Positions 49,629 through 58,137 of a stretch of 64,000 nt of DNA are shown one piece after another (positions within the stretch are counted from its first letter, which is position 1; every line of letters starts with the position of its first letter). The stretch is from Micromonospora terminaliae. Its GTDB lineage: Bacteria; Actinomycetota; Actinomycetes; Mycobacteriales; Micromonosporaceae. Below the pieces are notes generated by a model. That model saw only the letters and a list, made by a program, of their open reading frames with translations, made no database searches and was not told the DNA's origin. The position numbers were made by a program, and so were the translations under genes. The stretch lies in the NCBI RefSeq assembly GCF_009671205.1, contig NZ_CP045309.1:1364001-1428000 (forward strand), written 5' to 3'.

Positions 49629-50576
49629 TCAGCGCACCGGGCTGGTCGTGTGCGCCTCGACGGCGAACGCCTCGGTCGCCTCGGCGGCCGCCCGCTCGGT
49701 CCACGGCGACACGGCGGCGTCGCGCTGGCGGGGCAGCGTCGCCGCCATCGGCACGTAGACCCGGGCGTCGACCACCTCGGCGAGCAGCAGCGCGGCCATC
49801 AGGCTGGTCGGCCGGGCGGTCGGATCGGTGGCGAGGCAGCGCCGGCACAGGTCGGCCGCCTCGGCCGGCAACCCGTCGATCTCGGGCAGCGGCTCCGGCG
49901 GCCGACGCCGGCCCGAACCGAGCAGCTGGGTGGTGCTCTCGGCCGCGTACGGGAGGCGACCGGTCAGGCAGTAGTAGAGGAGCACGCCCAGGGCGTACAT
50001 GTCCGCGGCGGGGGTGGCCGGCTGCCGGTCGAGCTGCTCCGGCGCCAGGTACGCGGGCGTGCCGATCACGATCCCGTCCGGGGTGTGGTCCGGTGCGCCC
50101 GCCGGGGTGGCGATCCCGAAGTCGAGCACCTTCACCCCGGCCGGGGTGAGTATCACGTTCGCCGGCTTCACGTCCCGGTGCACGATGCCGTGCGCGTGCG
50201 CGGCCGCCAGGGCGGCGCTCACCTCGGCGCAGACCCGCACCGCGATCCGCCAGTCCAGGTGGCCGCGGCGGAGGTGGGCGGCGAGCGTCTCCCCCTCGGC
50301 CAGCTCCATCACGATGTACGGCACCGCGCGCCCGTCCGGCAGTGCGGCCGTGCCGAAGTCGTGCACGCTGGCCACGTTCGGGTGCACGAGCCGGGCCGCC
50401 GACCGGGCCTCGGCCCGGATCCGCTCCACCGAGGTGGCCTCCCCGTCCAGCCCCGGCGAGATCAGCTTCACCGCGACGGTCCGGTCGAGAACGAGGTCGT
50501 GCGCCCGCCACACCTCGGACATCCCGCCGATGCCGACGCGCCGTTCGAGCTCGTACCGCCCGCCCAGCGTCCTCAT
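49629..50576 (-). CDS. soluble Ser/Thr protein kinase
   Basis: 315 residues. All kinase motifs are intact: GIGGMSEVW, Lys37 (VAVKLI), HRDVKPANVI (Asp135), LDFG (151-154), GTPAYLAPEQL. Closely related to the kinase at 10165, but it ends shortly after the kinase domain with an Ala/Thr-rich tail and no transmembrane helix. It should be cytoplasmic; its Thr-rich tail could be autophosphorylated. ATG 50576. It lies 72 bases from the OsmC-like gene on the same strand. Confidence 0.9.
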   Translation of the reverse strand: MRTLGGRYELERRVGIGGMSEVWRAHDLVLDRTVAVKLISPGLDGEATSVERIRAEARSAARLVHPNVASVHDFGTAALPDGRAVPYIVMELAEGETLAAHLRRGHLDWRIAVRVCAEVSAALAAAHAHGIVHRDVKPANVILTPAGVKVLDFGIATPAGAPDHTPDGIVIGTPAYLAPEQLDRQPATPAADMYALGVLLYYCLTGRLPYAAESTTQLLGSGRRRPPEPLPEIDGLPAEAADLCRRCLATDPTARPTSLMAALLLAEVVDARVYVPMAATLPRQRDAAVSPWTERAAAEATEAFAVEAHTTSPVR

Positions 50577-50716
50577 CGACCACTCCTCGCCCTCGTCCGG
50601 TTACCTCAGGTCTCGCTACCCGGGCCCCGAGCAGGGCAAACCGCCGGGGTTCCCGCCCCCTGGCGGGGTAGCTTCGCGGGAAGGGGATCGTGTCGACGGC
50701 GAGACGGAGGGTGACC

Positions 50717-50941
50717 GTGGCTCTGGTGCGCGTGCGGTTCGTCGGCGGGCCGGCCGACGACCTGGTCCGGGACCTGCCCGCCGACCCGGACGGGGCGCCC
50801 CCGCCGCGGTGGATCCTGCGTCATCCGGACCGGCCGCCCGGCGGCGAGGCCGACCACCTCTACGAGCGCGACCACCACCACGACGGCAGCGACTGGACGA
50901 TGCGGTACGTGCACACCTACCCGTTCGGCGACACCGAGTGA
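50717..50941 (+). CDS. hypothetical protein, 74 aa
   Basis: VRVRFVGGPADDLVRDLPAD ... WILRHPDRPPGG ... DHLYERDHHHDGSDWTMRYV. A small beta-rich protein with a His-Asp cluster (DHHHDGSD) that might bind metal. GTG 50717 follows GGAGG at six bases; in-frame starts at 50690 and 50711 are possible. TAGCTT at about 50669 may be its -10. Not recognised as a named family. It ends seven bases from the convergent hydrolase. Confidence 0.6.
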   Translation: MALVRVRFVGGPADDLVRDLPADPDGAPPPRWILRHPDRPPGGEADHLYERDHHHDGSDWTMRYVHTYPFGDTE

Positions 50942-50948
50942 GCCCGGG

Positions 50949-51746
50949 TCAGGCCGCCCGCGCGCCGGTGGTGCCGAGGATGACCGAGGCGACCAGCTCC
51001 GGGTCGTCGTGCATCGGCACGTGCCCGCAGCCGGCCAGGTCCAGGTGCCGGGCGGCGGGCAGCCGGGTCCGCGCCAGCGCGGCCTGCCGGTAGGGCAGGA
51101 TCCGGTCGCGGGTGCCCCAGGCGACCGTCACCGGCACGGTCGGCGCGCCGGCGAACGCGTATCCCCGGCCGGCCCGAGCCACCGCCCGGAAGGCCTGCGC
51201 GTCGCGCAGGGCCCGGGCGTCGGCAAGCGCCTCGGCCAGGGCCATCCGGTTCGGCCGGGCCAGGATCATGCCCAGCGCGAGGGTGCGCAGCGCCGGGTTG
51301 GCGAACAGTGTGCGCAGCACCGGCTCGGGCAGCCGCGCGGCGTTGCGGTGCAGGCTGAGCACGGTGAGGGCCCAGCGCAGCTCCCGCGGCGTGCAGAAGC
51401 CGGCGGGGGAGAGGGCGGTGGCCGAGGAGACCGCACCGGTGGCGGCCAGTTCGAGGGCGATGGCGCCGCCGAGGCTGTTGCCCGCCACGTGCGGGCGGTC
51501 CAGCCCGAGCGCCGCGAACAGCTCGACGATCCCGGCCACCAGGCCCGGCATGTCGGCGGGCAGGCCGGCGGCGGGCACCGGTGAGCGGCCGAACCCGGGC
51601 AGGTCGACGGCGATCACGTCGTGGGCCTCCGCGAGCCGGTCCAGCACCGGTGACCACGCGGCCCAGTGGTGGCCGATGCCGTGCAGCAGCACCAGGGGCG
51701 CGCCGGCCCCGCGCCGCTCGAAGACCACCTCCACGGGAACGGTCAT
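50949..51746 (-). CDS. alpha/beta-hydrolase
   Basis: 265 residues. LVLLHGIGHHWAAW forms the oxyanion hole, Ser91 in AGNSLGG is the nucleophile, Asp in WGTRDRILP and His in LAGCGHVPMHDDPE complete the triad. VDLPGFGRSP is typical of the family. Cytoplasmic; substrate unknown. ATG overlaps the stop of the upstream SDR gene (ATGA) and follows GAGGAG, so the two form a coupled operon, perhaps acting on one lipophilic substrate. Confidence 0.88.
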   Translation of the reverse strand: MTVPVEVVFERRGAGAPLVLLHGIGHHWAAWSPVLDRLAEAHDVIAVDLPGFGRSPVPAAGLPADMPGLVAGIVELFAALGLDRPHVAGNSLGGAIALELAATGAVSSATALSPAGFCTPRELRWALTVLSLHRNAARLPEPVLRTLFANPALRTLALGMILARPNRMALAEALADARALRDAQAFRAVARAGRGYAFAGAPTVPVTVAWGTRDRILPYRQAALARTRLPAARHLDLAGCGHVPMHDDPELVASVILGTTGARAA

Positions 51747-52696
51747 CGCGGCGTCTCCTCTGCTCGCGACTGCGGGGCGCGCGAAACCGGGGCACGCCTC
51801 GCGCTCACCGTCACCTCCGGCGTGCTCGCCCCGAAGCCCCGTCCGAGCGCCCGGGACTGCTCCTCGATGAGCGGGACCGTGTCTCGGGCGGTCCGGCCCA
51901 CGAGCCTGTCGGCGAGCGGGCTGACCAGCAACGACCGGACCGCCTGCACGCCGCCGACCGCGCGCGGCACGTAGACCCGGCGCCGCCGGCGCTCGATCGC
52001 CCGGACGAACGCCTCCGCGCACTCCTGCACCGTCGTGGTGCGCCGCATCGGCCAGGGCAGCTTCGCCAGCGCCGTCTCGAACGCCGGCAGGTCGGCCCGC
52101 GCCTCGCGGACCAGGTCGGTGTCCACCCAGGACGGGTGGGCCGTGCCCACGGCCACCCCGCGGTGCGCCAGCTCCAGCCGGATGGCCGTGCCGAAATGCT
52201 CGACACCGGCCTTCGAGGCGCAGTAGGCGGCCATCCCGGGTAGCGCCGCGAACGCCGCGGCGGAGGAGACGATCAGCAGGTAGCCCCGGCGGGCGATGAG
52301 CGCCGGAACGGTCGCCGCGGCCGTGCGCATCACCCCGACGAGGTTCACCTCGACGGTGCGGACCAGCGCCTCGACGTCGCCGACCGCGATGGTGCCCCGG
52401 TTGGCGACGCCGGCGTTCGCCACCACCGCGTCGATGCCGCCCAGCGCCGCGACCGTGCCGTCGACCGCGGCGGTCAGCTCGGCCTGGTCGGTGACGTCGG
52501 CGGGAAACCAGACGTGACCGGGACCCAGCTCGGTGGCGAGCGCGGCGAGACGGTCGGGCTCCAGCCCGACCAGCGCCAGCCGCGCGCCCCGGGCCGCGGC
52601 GAGCCGGGCGGTGTGCTCGCCGATGCCCCGGGCCGCCCCGGTCACCAGCACCACCTTGCCGGCCAGCCGCCCGGTGGGACGACCGTCGATGGACAT
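51743..52696 (-). CDS. short-chain dehydrogenase/reductase
   Basis: 317 residues. TGAARGIG (19-26) cofactor loop, NAG (94-96), catalytic Ser145, Tyr158 and Lys162 (YCASK). The C-terminal extension of about 80 residues after the core, with basic ERRRRRVYVP, is seen in SDRs of the membrane-associated, lipid-metabolising group. Start ATG 52696 has TAACTT six bases upstream (leaderless). Operon with the alpha/beta-hydrolase. Confidence 0.9.
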   Translation of the reverse strand: MSIDGRPTGRLAGKVVLVTGAARGIGEHTARLAAARGARLALVGLEPDRLAALATELGPGHVWFPADVTDQAELTAAVDGTVAALGGIDAVVANAGVANRGTIAVGDVEALVRTVEVNLVGVMRTAAATVPALIARRGYLLIVSSAAAFAALPGMAAYCASKAGVEHFGTAIRLELAHRGVAVGTAHPSWVDTDLVREARADLPAFETALAKLPWPMRRTTTVQECAEAFVRAIERRRRRVYVPRAVGGVQAVRSLLVSPLADRLVGRTARDTVPLIEEQSRALGRGFGASTPEVTVSARRAPVSRAPQSRAEETPR

Positions 52697-52702
52697 GCCG
52701 GC

Positions 52703-52708
52703 AAGTTA
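52703..52708 (-). promoter_or_regulatory. -10 element of a leaderless promoter (SDR)
   Basis: Minus-strand TAACTT, six bases, ATG of the SDR gene. Confidence 0.55.
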
Positions 52709-53527
52709 CCACCGGGTAGCCAGCTGGGGAAGGGCCGTCCGGCGCGTCCGCGGCCAGGCCCGTACGCCCTGGCCGGCCAGCCATCCGGGGCCGTCCGCGC
52801 CGCGGGCCAGCGCCGCCACCGCCAGCATGGCGGCGCGCGCCGCGTCGGGCGCCGCCACCGTCACGGCGGCCCACGGCGAGTCCGGCGCGGCGCCGGTGCG
52901 CGCGTCGCGTACCCCGCCGCCGTCCGGGCGCAGCACGTCGGCGGTGACCAGCGCGCCGTCGGTCAGCGTGGCCGGTCCGTGCGCGACCCGCCACCCGCCG
53001 GCCGGCGCCGGCCCCGCCGCGGCCACCCGGGACCCGACCGCCACCAGCACCCCGGTCCCGTACCGCGCCGCCACCTGCTCGGCGCACCGCTGCACGAGGT
53101 ACGCGCCGGCCGTCCCGCCCAGGTCCAGCCAGAGCGGCGGCGGCACGGCCAGCAGGTTCCCGCGCAGCGACACCGCCCGCCAGTCCCCGCCCCGGTCCAC
53201 CCGGCCCCAGGCCGAGCCACAGGCCGGCAGCGGGATCACCGACCGGCGCAGCCGGGCCGCACCGACCGTCGGATCCACGAGCCCGCCGGTCGCCTCGGCC
53301 GCACCCAGCGACACCGCCACCAGGTCGCGCAGGAGCGGACCCACCGGCACCGGCCGGCCGGCGGCCCGGTGTGCCCGCGCCAGCTCCAGGTCCACCGCCC
53401 GCAGGCCCGCCAGGCGGCGCGCCACCGCGCGGCGGGCCGCCGGAAGCGCCGTACGGTCCACGACCGCCACCCGGACCGCCCTGCTTTTCCACCACCAGCG
53501 GACCTCGAAGAACCCGTCCACGCTCAT
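52706..53527 (-). CDS. ApbE-like protein, key residues altered
   Basis: 273 residues. LWLDLGGTAGAYLVQRCAEQ aligns with the ApbE core (DLGGIAKGYAVD), but the Lys of the FAD site is Ala141. GVRDARTGAAPDSPWAAVTV aligns with the HHIIDPxTG block, but lacks its His. FAD:protein FMN transferases attach FMN to Thr residues of flavoproteins. With these changes activity is doubtful. No flavodoxin-like or Rnf/Nqr substrate gene is near. ATG 53527. The stop overlaps the SDR promoter, so it may belong to the same transcribed region. Confidence 0.65.
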   Translation of the reverse strand: MSVDGFFEVRWWWKSRAVRVAVVDRTALPAARRAVARRLAGLRAVDLELARAHRAAGRPVPVGPLLRDLVAVSLGAAEATGGLVDPTVGAARLRRSVIPLPACGSAWGRVDRGGDWRAVSLRGNLLAVPPPLWLDLGGTAGAYLVQRCAEQVAARYGTGVLVAVGSRVAAAGPAPAGGWRVAHGPATLTDGALVTADVLRPDGGGVRDARTGAAPDSPWAAVTVAAPDAARAAMLAVAALARGADGPGWLAGQGVRAWPRTRRTALPQLATRW

Positions 53528-53702
53528 GCGGTGAGCGTGCCCGCCGAGGCTGGAGGGGAGGTGGGCCGCGCCTGTGGTCCGGCTGTGCGTCCGACCCGCG
53601 CGGCCCGGCCCGCGCGGGGTCCCGGCACCTGGGCCGCACAGCTGGTACACAGGATCGAGACAGGCCCGGCACAGCGGGTGCGCCCACGATGGGAGCATGG
53701 TC

Positions 53703-54443
53703 ATGAACGGGCAGGCCGCGCAGGGCCGCATCGAGTTGCGGCGACCGGACGGCGAACCGGTGCGGGTGCTGGTGGTGGACGACGAGCCCACGCTCACCGA
53801 CCTGCTCTCGATGGCGCTGCGCTACGAGGGCTGGCAGGTGACCACCGCCGGCAGCGGAATGGCGGCGATCACCGCCGCGCGGCAGGTCAAGCCCGACGCC
53901 GTGGTGCTCGACGTGATGCTCCCCGACCTGGACGGCTTCCAGGTGCTGCGCCGGCTGCGCGAGCAGGCGCCCACCGTGCCGGTGCTCTTCCTGACCGCCC
54001 GGGACGCGGTCGAGGAGCGGATCGCCGGGCTCACCGTCGGCGGCGACGACTACGTCACCAAGCCGTTCAGCCTGGAAGAGGTGATCGCCCGGCTGCGCGC
54101 CCTGCTGCGCCGCTCCGGGTTCGCCGTCGCCGCCCGCGAGGAGGCCGTGCTCACCGTCGGCGACCTCAGCCTCGACGAGGACAGCCACGAGGTACGCCGC
54201 GGCGGCGACCTGATCAACCTCACCGCCACCGAGTTCGAGCTGCTGCGCTACCTGATGCGCAACCCGCGCCGGGTGCTGAGCAAGGCGCAGATCCTCGACC
54301 GGGTCTGGAACTACGACTTCGGCGGCCAGGCCAACGTAGTCGAGCTCTACATCTCGTACCTGCGCAAGAAGATCGACGCGGGCCGCGAGCCCATGATCCA
54401 CACCCTTCGCGGTGCGGGCTATGTCCTCAAGCCCGCGGAGTGA
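53703..54443 (+). CDS. OmpR/PhoB-family response regulator
   Basis: 246 residues. Receiver domain with VLVVDDEPT, phosphoacceptor Asp70 in VVLDVMLPDLDG, Thr in FLTARD, Lys in YVTKPFSLEE. The winged-helix DNA-binding domain occupies about 145-243 (LTATEFELLRYLMRNPRRVL, VVELYISYLRKKID, LRGAGYVL). Start ATG 53703 is preferred over 53697 for GGGAG spacing. Overlaps the histidine kinase by 23 bases: a two-component pair, closest in type to TcrA/PrrA-like or MprA-like regulators. Confidence 0.93.
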   Translation: MNGQAAQGRIELRRPDGEPVRVLVVDDEPTLTDLLSMALRYEGWQVTTAGSGMAAITAARQVKPDAVVLDVMLPDLDGFQVLRRLREQAPTVPVLFLTARDAVEERIAGLTVGGDDYVTKPFSLEEVIARLRALLRRSGFAVAAREEAVLTVGDLSLDEDSHEVRRGGDLINLTATEFELLRYLMRNPRRVLSKAQILDRVWNYDFGGQANVVELYISYLRKKIDAGREPMIHTLRGAGYVLKPAE

Positions 54444-55932
54444 CCGGGGCGGGCGACTGCGGCGGCGGCTGGCCGGCTGGTCGCTGCGCCGCCGCCTGGT
54501 GCTCTCCGTGGTGGCGCTGCTGGCCCTGGTCAGCATCGGCATCGGCGGCCTCACCACGATCGCCCTGCGACACTTCCTGATCCGCCAGGTCGACGACCAG
54601 ATCACGGCCGGCGACCGCCGGCGCGAGAACGTGCCCGACATCTTCCGGGACCAGCCGACGCCCGGGCGGCCCGGTGCCGCCGGGGAGTGCGAGGCGCTGC
54701 AGCCACCGCCCGGCTTCCCGGTGAACTCCGTCGCCGTGAAGGTCGATGACGGCCAGGTCGTCTGCGCCAAGATCAGGACCGGCCCCCGCGTGGTCGAGTC
54801 GTTGCCGGTGGAGCAGGCGGCGGCGGTGACCGGGCAACCCACCGACGGGCGGCCCCGCACCGTGGACATCGGGGCACACGGCGACTACCGGGCCGTCGCC
54901 CACCAGGCGGCCGACGGGGACGTCCTCGTGTTCGCCGTCCCGCTGTCCGGCGTGAACGAGACGGTCATGTGGGTACTGGTCGCCCAGGCCGGGCTGGTCA
55001 CCGCCGGGCTGATCATCGCCGGCGGGCTCGGCGCGCTGATCGTGCGGGCCGCGCTGCGCCCGCTGAACCGGGTGGCCGCCACCGCCGCCCGGGTCACCGA
55101 GCTGCCGCTGGACCGCGGCGAGGTGGCGCTGTCGGTGCGGGTGCCGGCCGCCGACACCGACCCGCGTACCGAGGTCGGGCAGGTGGGCGGCGCGCTCAAC
55201 CGGATGCTCGGCCACGTAGCCGCCGCGCTCGCCGCCCGGCAGGCCAGCGAGACACGGGTACGCCAGTTCGTCGCCGACGCCAGCCACGAGCTGCGTACGC
55301 CGCTGGCCGCCATCCGCGGCTACGCCGAGGTGGCCCGGCGCGGGCGGGACGAGGTGCCGCCCGACGTGGCGCACGCCCTGCGCCGGGTGGAGTCGGAGAG
55401 CACGCGGATGACCAGCCTCGTCGACGACCTGCTGCTGCTCGCCCGCCTCGACTCCGGCCGCCCGCTCGCGGCCGAGCCGGTGGACCTCACCGCCATGGTG
55501 GTCAACGCGGTCAGCGACGCGCACGTGGCCGGCCCGGAGCACCGCTGGCAGCTCGACCTGCCCGACGAGCCGGTGAGCGTCACCGGCGACGCCCACCGGC
55601 TGCACCAGGTGCTGGCGAACCTGCTCGCCAACGCCCGCGTGCACACCCCGCCCGGCACCACGGTGACCACCCGGCTCGCGCCGGTCGCCGGCGGCGTCGA
55701 GCTGACCGTCGCCGACGACGGCCCCGGCATCCCCGACGAGCTGCAACCGGAGGTCTTCGAGCGGTTCGCCCGCGGCGACAGCTCCCGGTCCCGCGCGCAC
55801 GGCAGCACCGGCCTCGGCCTGGCCATCGTGGCCGCCGTGGTGGAGGCCCACCACGGTGCGGTCGACGTGGCGAGCCGCCCCGGCCAGACCGTCTTCACGG
55901 TGCGGCTGCCCGGATCCACAGCCGACGCATAG
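54421..55932 (+). CDS. sensor histidine kinase
   Basis: 503 residues. TM1 about 24-48, a periplasmic sensor of ~130 residues, TM2 about 182-210, HAMP, then HisKA with His289 in DASHELRTPLAAIRGYAE. The HATPase domain has NLLANARVHTPPGT (N box), VADDGPGIPDEL (G1) and GSTGLGLAIV (G2). Partner of the overlapping response regulator. Followed 46 bases later by two membrane glycosyltransferase genes on the same strand, which may belong to its regulon. Confidence 0.93.
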   Translation: MSSSPRSDRGGRLRRRLAGWSLRRRLVLSVVALLALVSIGIGGLTTIALRHFLIRQVDDQITAGDRRRENVPDIFRDQPTPGRPGAAGECEALQPPPGFPVNSVAVKVDDGQVVCAKIRTGPRVVESLPVEQAAAVTGQPTDGRPRTVDIGAHGDYRAVAHQAADGDVLVFAVPLSGVNETVMWVLVAQAGLVTAGLIIAGGLGALIVRAALRPLNRVAATAARVTELPLDRGEVALSVRVPAADTDPRTEVGQVGGALNRMLGHVAAALAARQASETRVRQFVADASHELRTPLAAIRGYAEVARRGRDEVPPDVAHALRRVESESTRMTSLVDDLLLLARLDSGRPLAAEPVDLTAMVVNAVSDAHVAGPEHRWQLDLPDEPVSVTGDAHRLHQVLANLLANARVHTPPGTTVTTRLAPVAGGVELTVADDGPGIPDELQPEVFERFARGDSSRSRAHGSTGLGLAIVAAVVEAHHGAVDVASRPGQTVFTVRLPGSTADA

Positions 55933-55977
55933 GTCGCTCACGGGGGCGGGTCAGCGGGTCACCCGAAGCTTGCCGGC

Positions 55978-58134
55978 ATGGACAGAACAGAGAGCCTGCT
56001 GACCGCGCCCGCGGCCGGGTCGCCCGCGACCGACCCGGCCCCCGCGCCCGCTCCGGAACCGGCCGTGACACCGGCGCAGCCGCCGGCCGAGCCGCCCCGT
56101 CGCGACCCGCGCTGGACGCGACCGGCCCTGCTCGGCCTGCTCCTGGCCACCGCGGTGCTCTACCTCTGGGGCCTGGGCGCCTCGGGGTGGGGCAACGCGT
56201 TCTACTCGGCGGCCGTGCAGGCCGGCTCGGAGAGCTGGAAGGCCTTCTTCTACGGCTCCTCGGACGCGGCCAACTCGATCACCGTCGACAAGACCCCGGC
56301 GTCGCTGTGGCTGATGGCCCTCTCGGTCCGCCTCTTCGGGCTGAGCAGCTGGTCGATCCTGGTGCCGCAGGCGCTGCTCGGCGTCGCCTCGGTCGGCGTT
56401 CTGCACGCCGCCGTGCGCCGCTGGTACGGGCCGGTCGCCGGCCTGCTGGCCGGGGCGGTGCTCGCGCTCACGCCGGTGGCCACGCTCATGTTCCGGTTCA
56501 ACAACCCCGACGCCCTGCTGGTGCTCCTGCTGGTCGCTGCCGCGTACGCGACGGTGCGCGCGGTCGAGACGGCGAGCACCCGGTGGATCACGCTCACCGG
56601 CGCGCTGGTCGGACTCGGCTTCCTCACCAAGATGCTCCAGGCGTTCCTGGTGATCCCCGTCTTCGCCGGGGTCTACCTGCTGGCCGCGCCGACCGGTCTC
56701 GGGCGGCGGATCCGCCAGCTGCTGCTGTCCGGGCTGGCCGTGGTGGTGGCCGCCGGCTGGTGGGTGGCGGTCGTGGAGCTGGTCCCGGCGAACGCTCGGC
56801 CCTACATCGGCGGCTCGCAGCACAACAGCATCCTGGAGCTGACCCTCGGCTACAACGGCCTCGGCCGGATCACCGGCGACGAGGAGGGCAGCGTCGGCGG
56901 CGCCGGCCGGATGGGCGGCGGGGGCCCGTTCTCCGGTCAGTCCGGCCTGCTGCGGATGTTCGGCACCGAGGTCGGTGGCCAGATCTCCTGGCTGCTGCCG
57001 GCCGCGTTGATCCTGCTGGTCGCCGGGCTGTGGCTGGCCGGGCGGGCGGCGCGTACCGACCGGACCCGGGCCGGGCTGCTGCTCTGGGGCGGGTGGCTGC
57101 TGGTCACCGGGCTGATCTTCAGCTTCATGTCCGGGATCTTCCACGCCTACTACACCGTGGCCCTGGCTCCGGCCGTCGGCGCGCTGGTCGGCATCGGGGC
57201 GACCCTGCTCTGGCGGGCCCGGACCACGCCGCCGGCCCCACGGTGGCGCGGGTTCGCCGCGACCGTGATCCTCGCGGTCACGCTGGCCGTCACCGCCTGG
57301 TGGTCCTGGCGCCTGCTCGGCCGCAGCGCCGACTGGTACCCGTGGCTGCGCACGGCCGTGCTCGTCGCCGGATTGGCCGTCGCCGGCCTGCTGCTCCTCG
57401 TCGACCGGCTGCCCCGCCGGGTGGCGCCCGTGCTCCTGGCCCTGGGTGCGGCGGCCGCGCTCGCCGGTCCGGTGGCCTACTCGCTCCAGACGGCGGCCAC
57501 CCCGCACACCGGCTCGATCCCCAGCGCCGGCCCGTTCGTGCAGGGCGGCTTCGGCCCCGGCGGCCGCGGCGGCTTCCCGGGCGGCGGCCGGATGCCGGGC
57601 GGCATGCCGGTCCCCGGCGGCCAGCTCCCCGGCTTCCCCGGCCCCCAGAACGGCAGCGCACCGAACGGCGGCACCGCGCCGAACGGGCAGTTCCCAGGCT
57701 TGCCCGGCGGCGGCACCGCCCAGTTCCCCGGCGGTGACGGCCGGTCGCAGCGCGGTGGCGGCATGGGCGGGCTGCTCGACGCCCGCGAGCCGAGCGCCGA
57801 GCTGAAGGCGCTGCTGGCGGCCGACGCGGACGACTACACCTGGGTCGCGGCCACGGTCGGCTCGAACAACGCCTCCGGCTATCAGTTGGCCACCGGCGAA
57901 CCCGTGATGCCGATCGGCGGCTTCAACGGCAGCGACCCGTCCCCGACCCTCGCCCAGTTCCAGCGGTACATCGCCGACGGCGAGATCCACTACTTCATCG
58001 GTGGCAGCGGGTTCCGGGCCAACGGTGGCAGCAACGCCTCCGCCGAGATCGCCGCCTGGGTGGCCGAGAACTTCACGGCGCAGACCGTCGACGGCGTGAC
58101 CGTGTACGACCTGAGCGGCGGAGAGCAGGGCTGA
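55978..58134 (+). CDS. GT39-like membrane mannosyl/arabinosyl-type transferase
   Basis: 718 residues. A Pro-rich cytoplasmic start, about 11 transmembrane helices, and the GT-C loop near GSESWKAFFYGSSDAANSIT with acidic DKTPASLWLM. A Gly/Pro/Asn-rich linker (about 515-600, GGFGPGGRGGFPGGGR) leads to an extracytoplasmic domain (610-718; DYTWVAATVGSNNASGYQLA). This is the YkcA/YkcB-type architecture: polyprenyl-phosphate sugar donor, acceptor outside. Four bases upstream of the GT2-GtrA gene, which likely makes or flips the donor. Confidence 0.85.
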   Translation: MDRTESLLTAPAAGSPATDPAPAPAPEPAVTPAQPPAEPPRRDPRWTRPALLGLLLATAVLYLWGLGASGWGNAFYSAAVQAGSESWKAFFYGSSDAANSITVDKTPASLWLMALSVRLFGLSSWSILVPQALLGVASVGVLHAAVRRWYGPVAGLLAGAVLALTPVATLMFRFNNPDALLVLLLVAAAYATVRAVETASTRWITLTGALVGLGFLTKMLQAFLVIPVFAGVYLLAAPTGLGRRIRQLLLSGLAVVVAAGWWVAVVELVPANARPYIGGSQHNSILELTLGYNGLGRITGDEEGSVGGAGRMGGGGPFSGQSGLLRMFGTEVGGQISWLLPAALILLVAGLWLAGRAARTDRTRAGLLLWGGWLLVTGLIFSFMSGIFHAYYTVALAPAVGALVGIGATLLWRARTTPPAPRWRGFAATVILAVTLAVTAWWSWRLLGRSADWYPWLRTAVLVAGLAVAGLLLLVDRLPRRVAPVLLALGAAAALAGPVAYSLQTAATPHTGSIPSAGPFVQGGFGPGGRGGFPGGGRMPGGMPVPGGQLPGFPGPQNGSAPNGGTAPNGQFPGLPGGGTAQFPGGDGRSQRGGGMGGLLDAREPSAELKALLAADADDYTWVAATVGSNNASGYQLATGEPVMPIGGFNGSDPSPTLAQFQRYIADGEIHYFIGGSGFRANGGSNASAEIAAWVAENFTAQTVDGVTVYDLSGGEQG

Positions 58135-58137
58135 GCG

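Noticed and set aside
50949..54869. 1306-residue minus-strand ORF across hydrolase, SDR, ApbE and regulator genes
   Set aside because: It is a GC-frame shadow; only the first 265 codons from the hydrolase ATG are coding.
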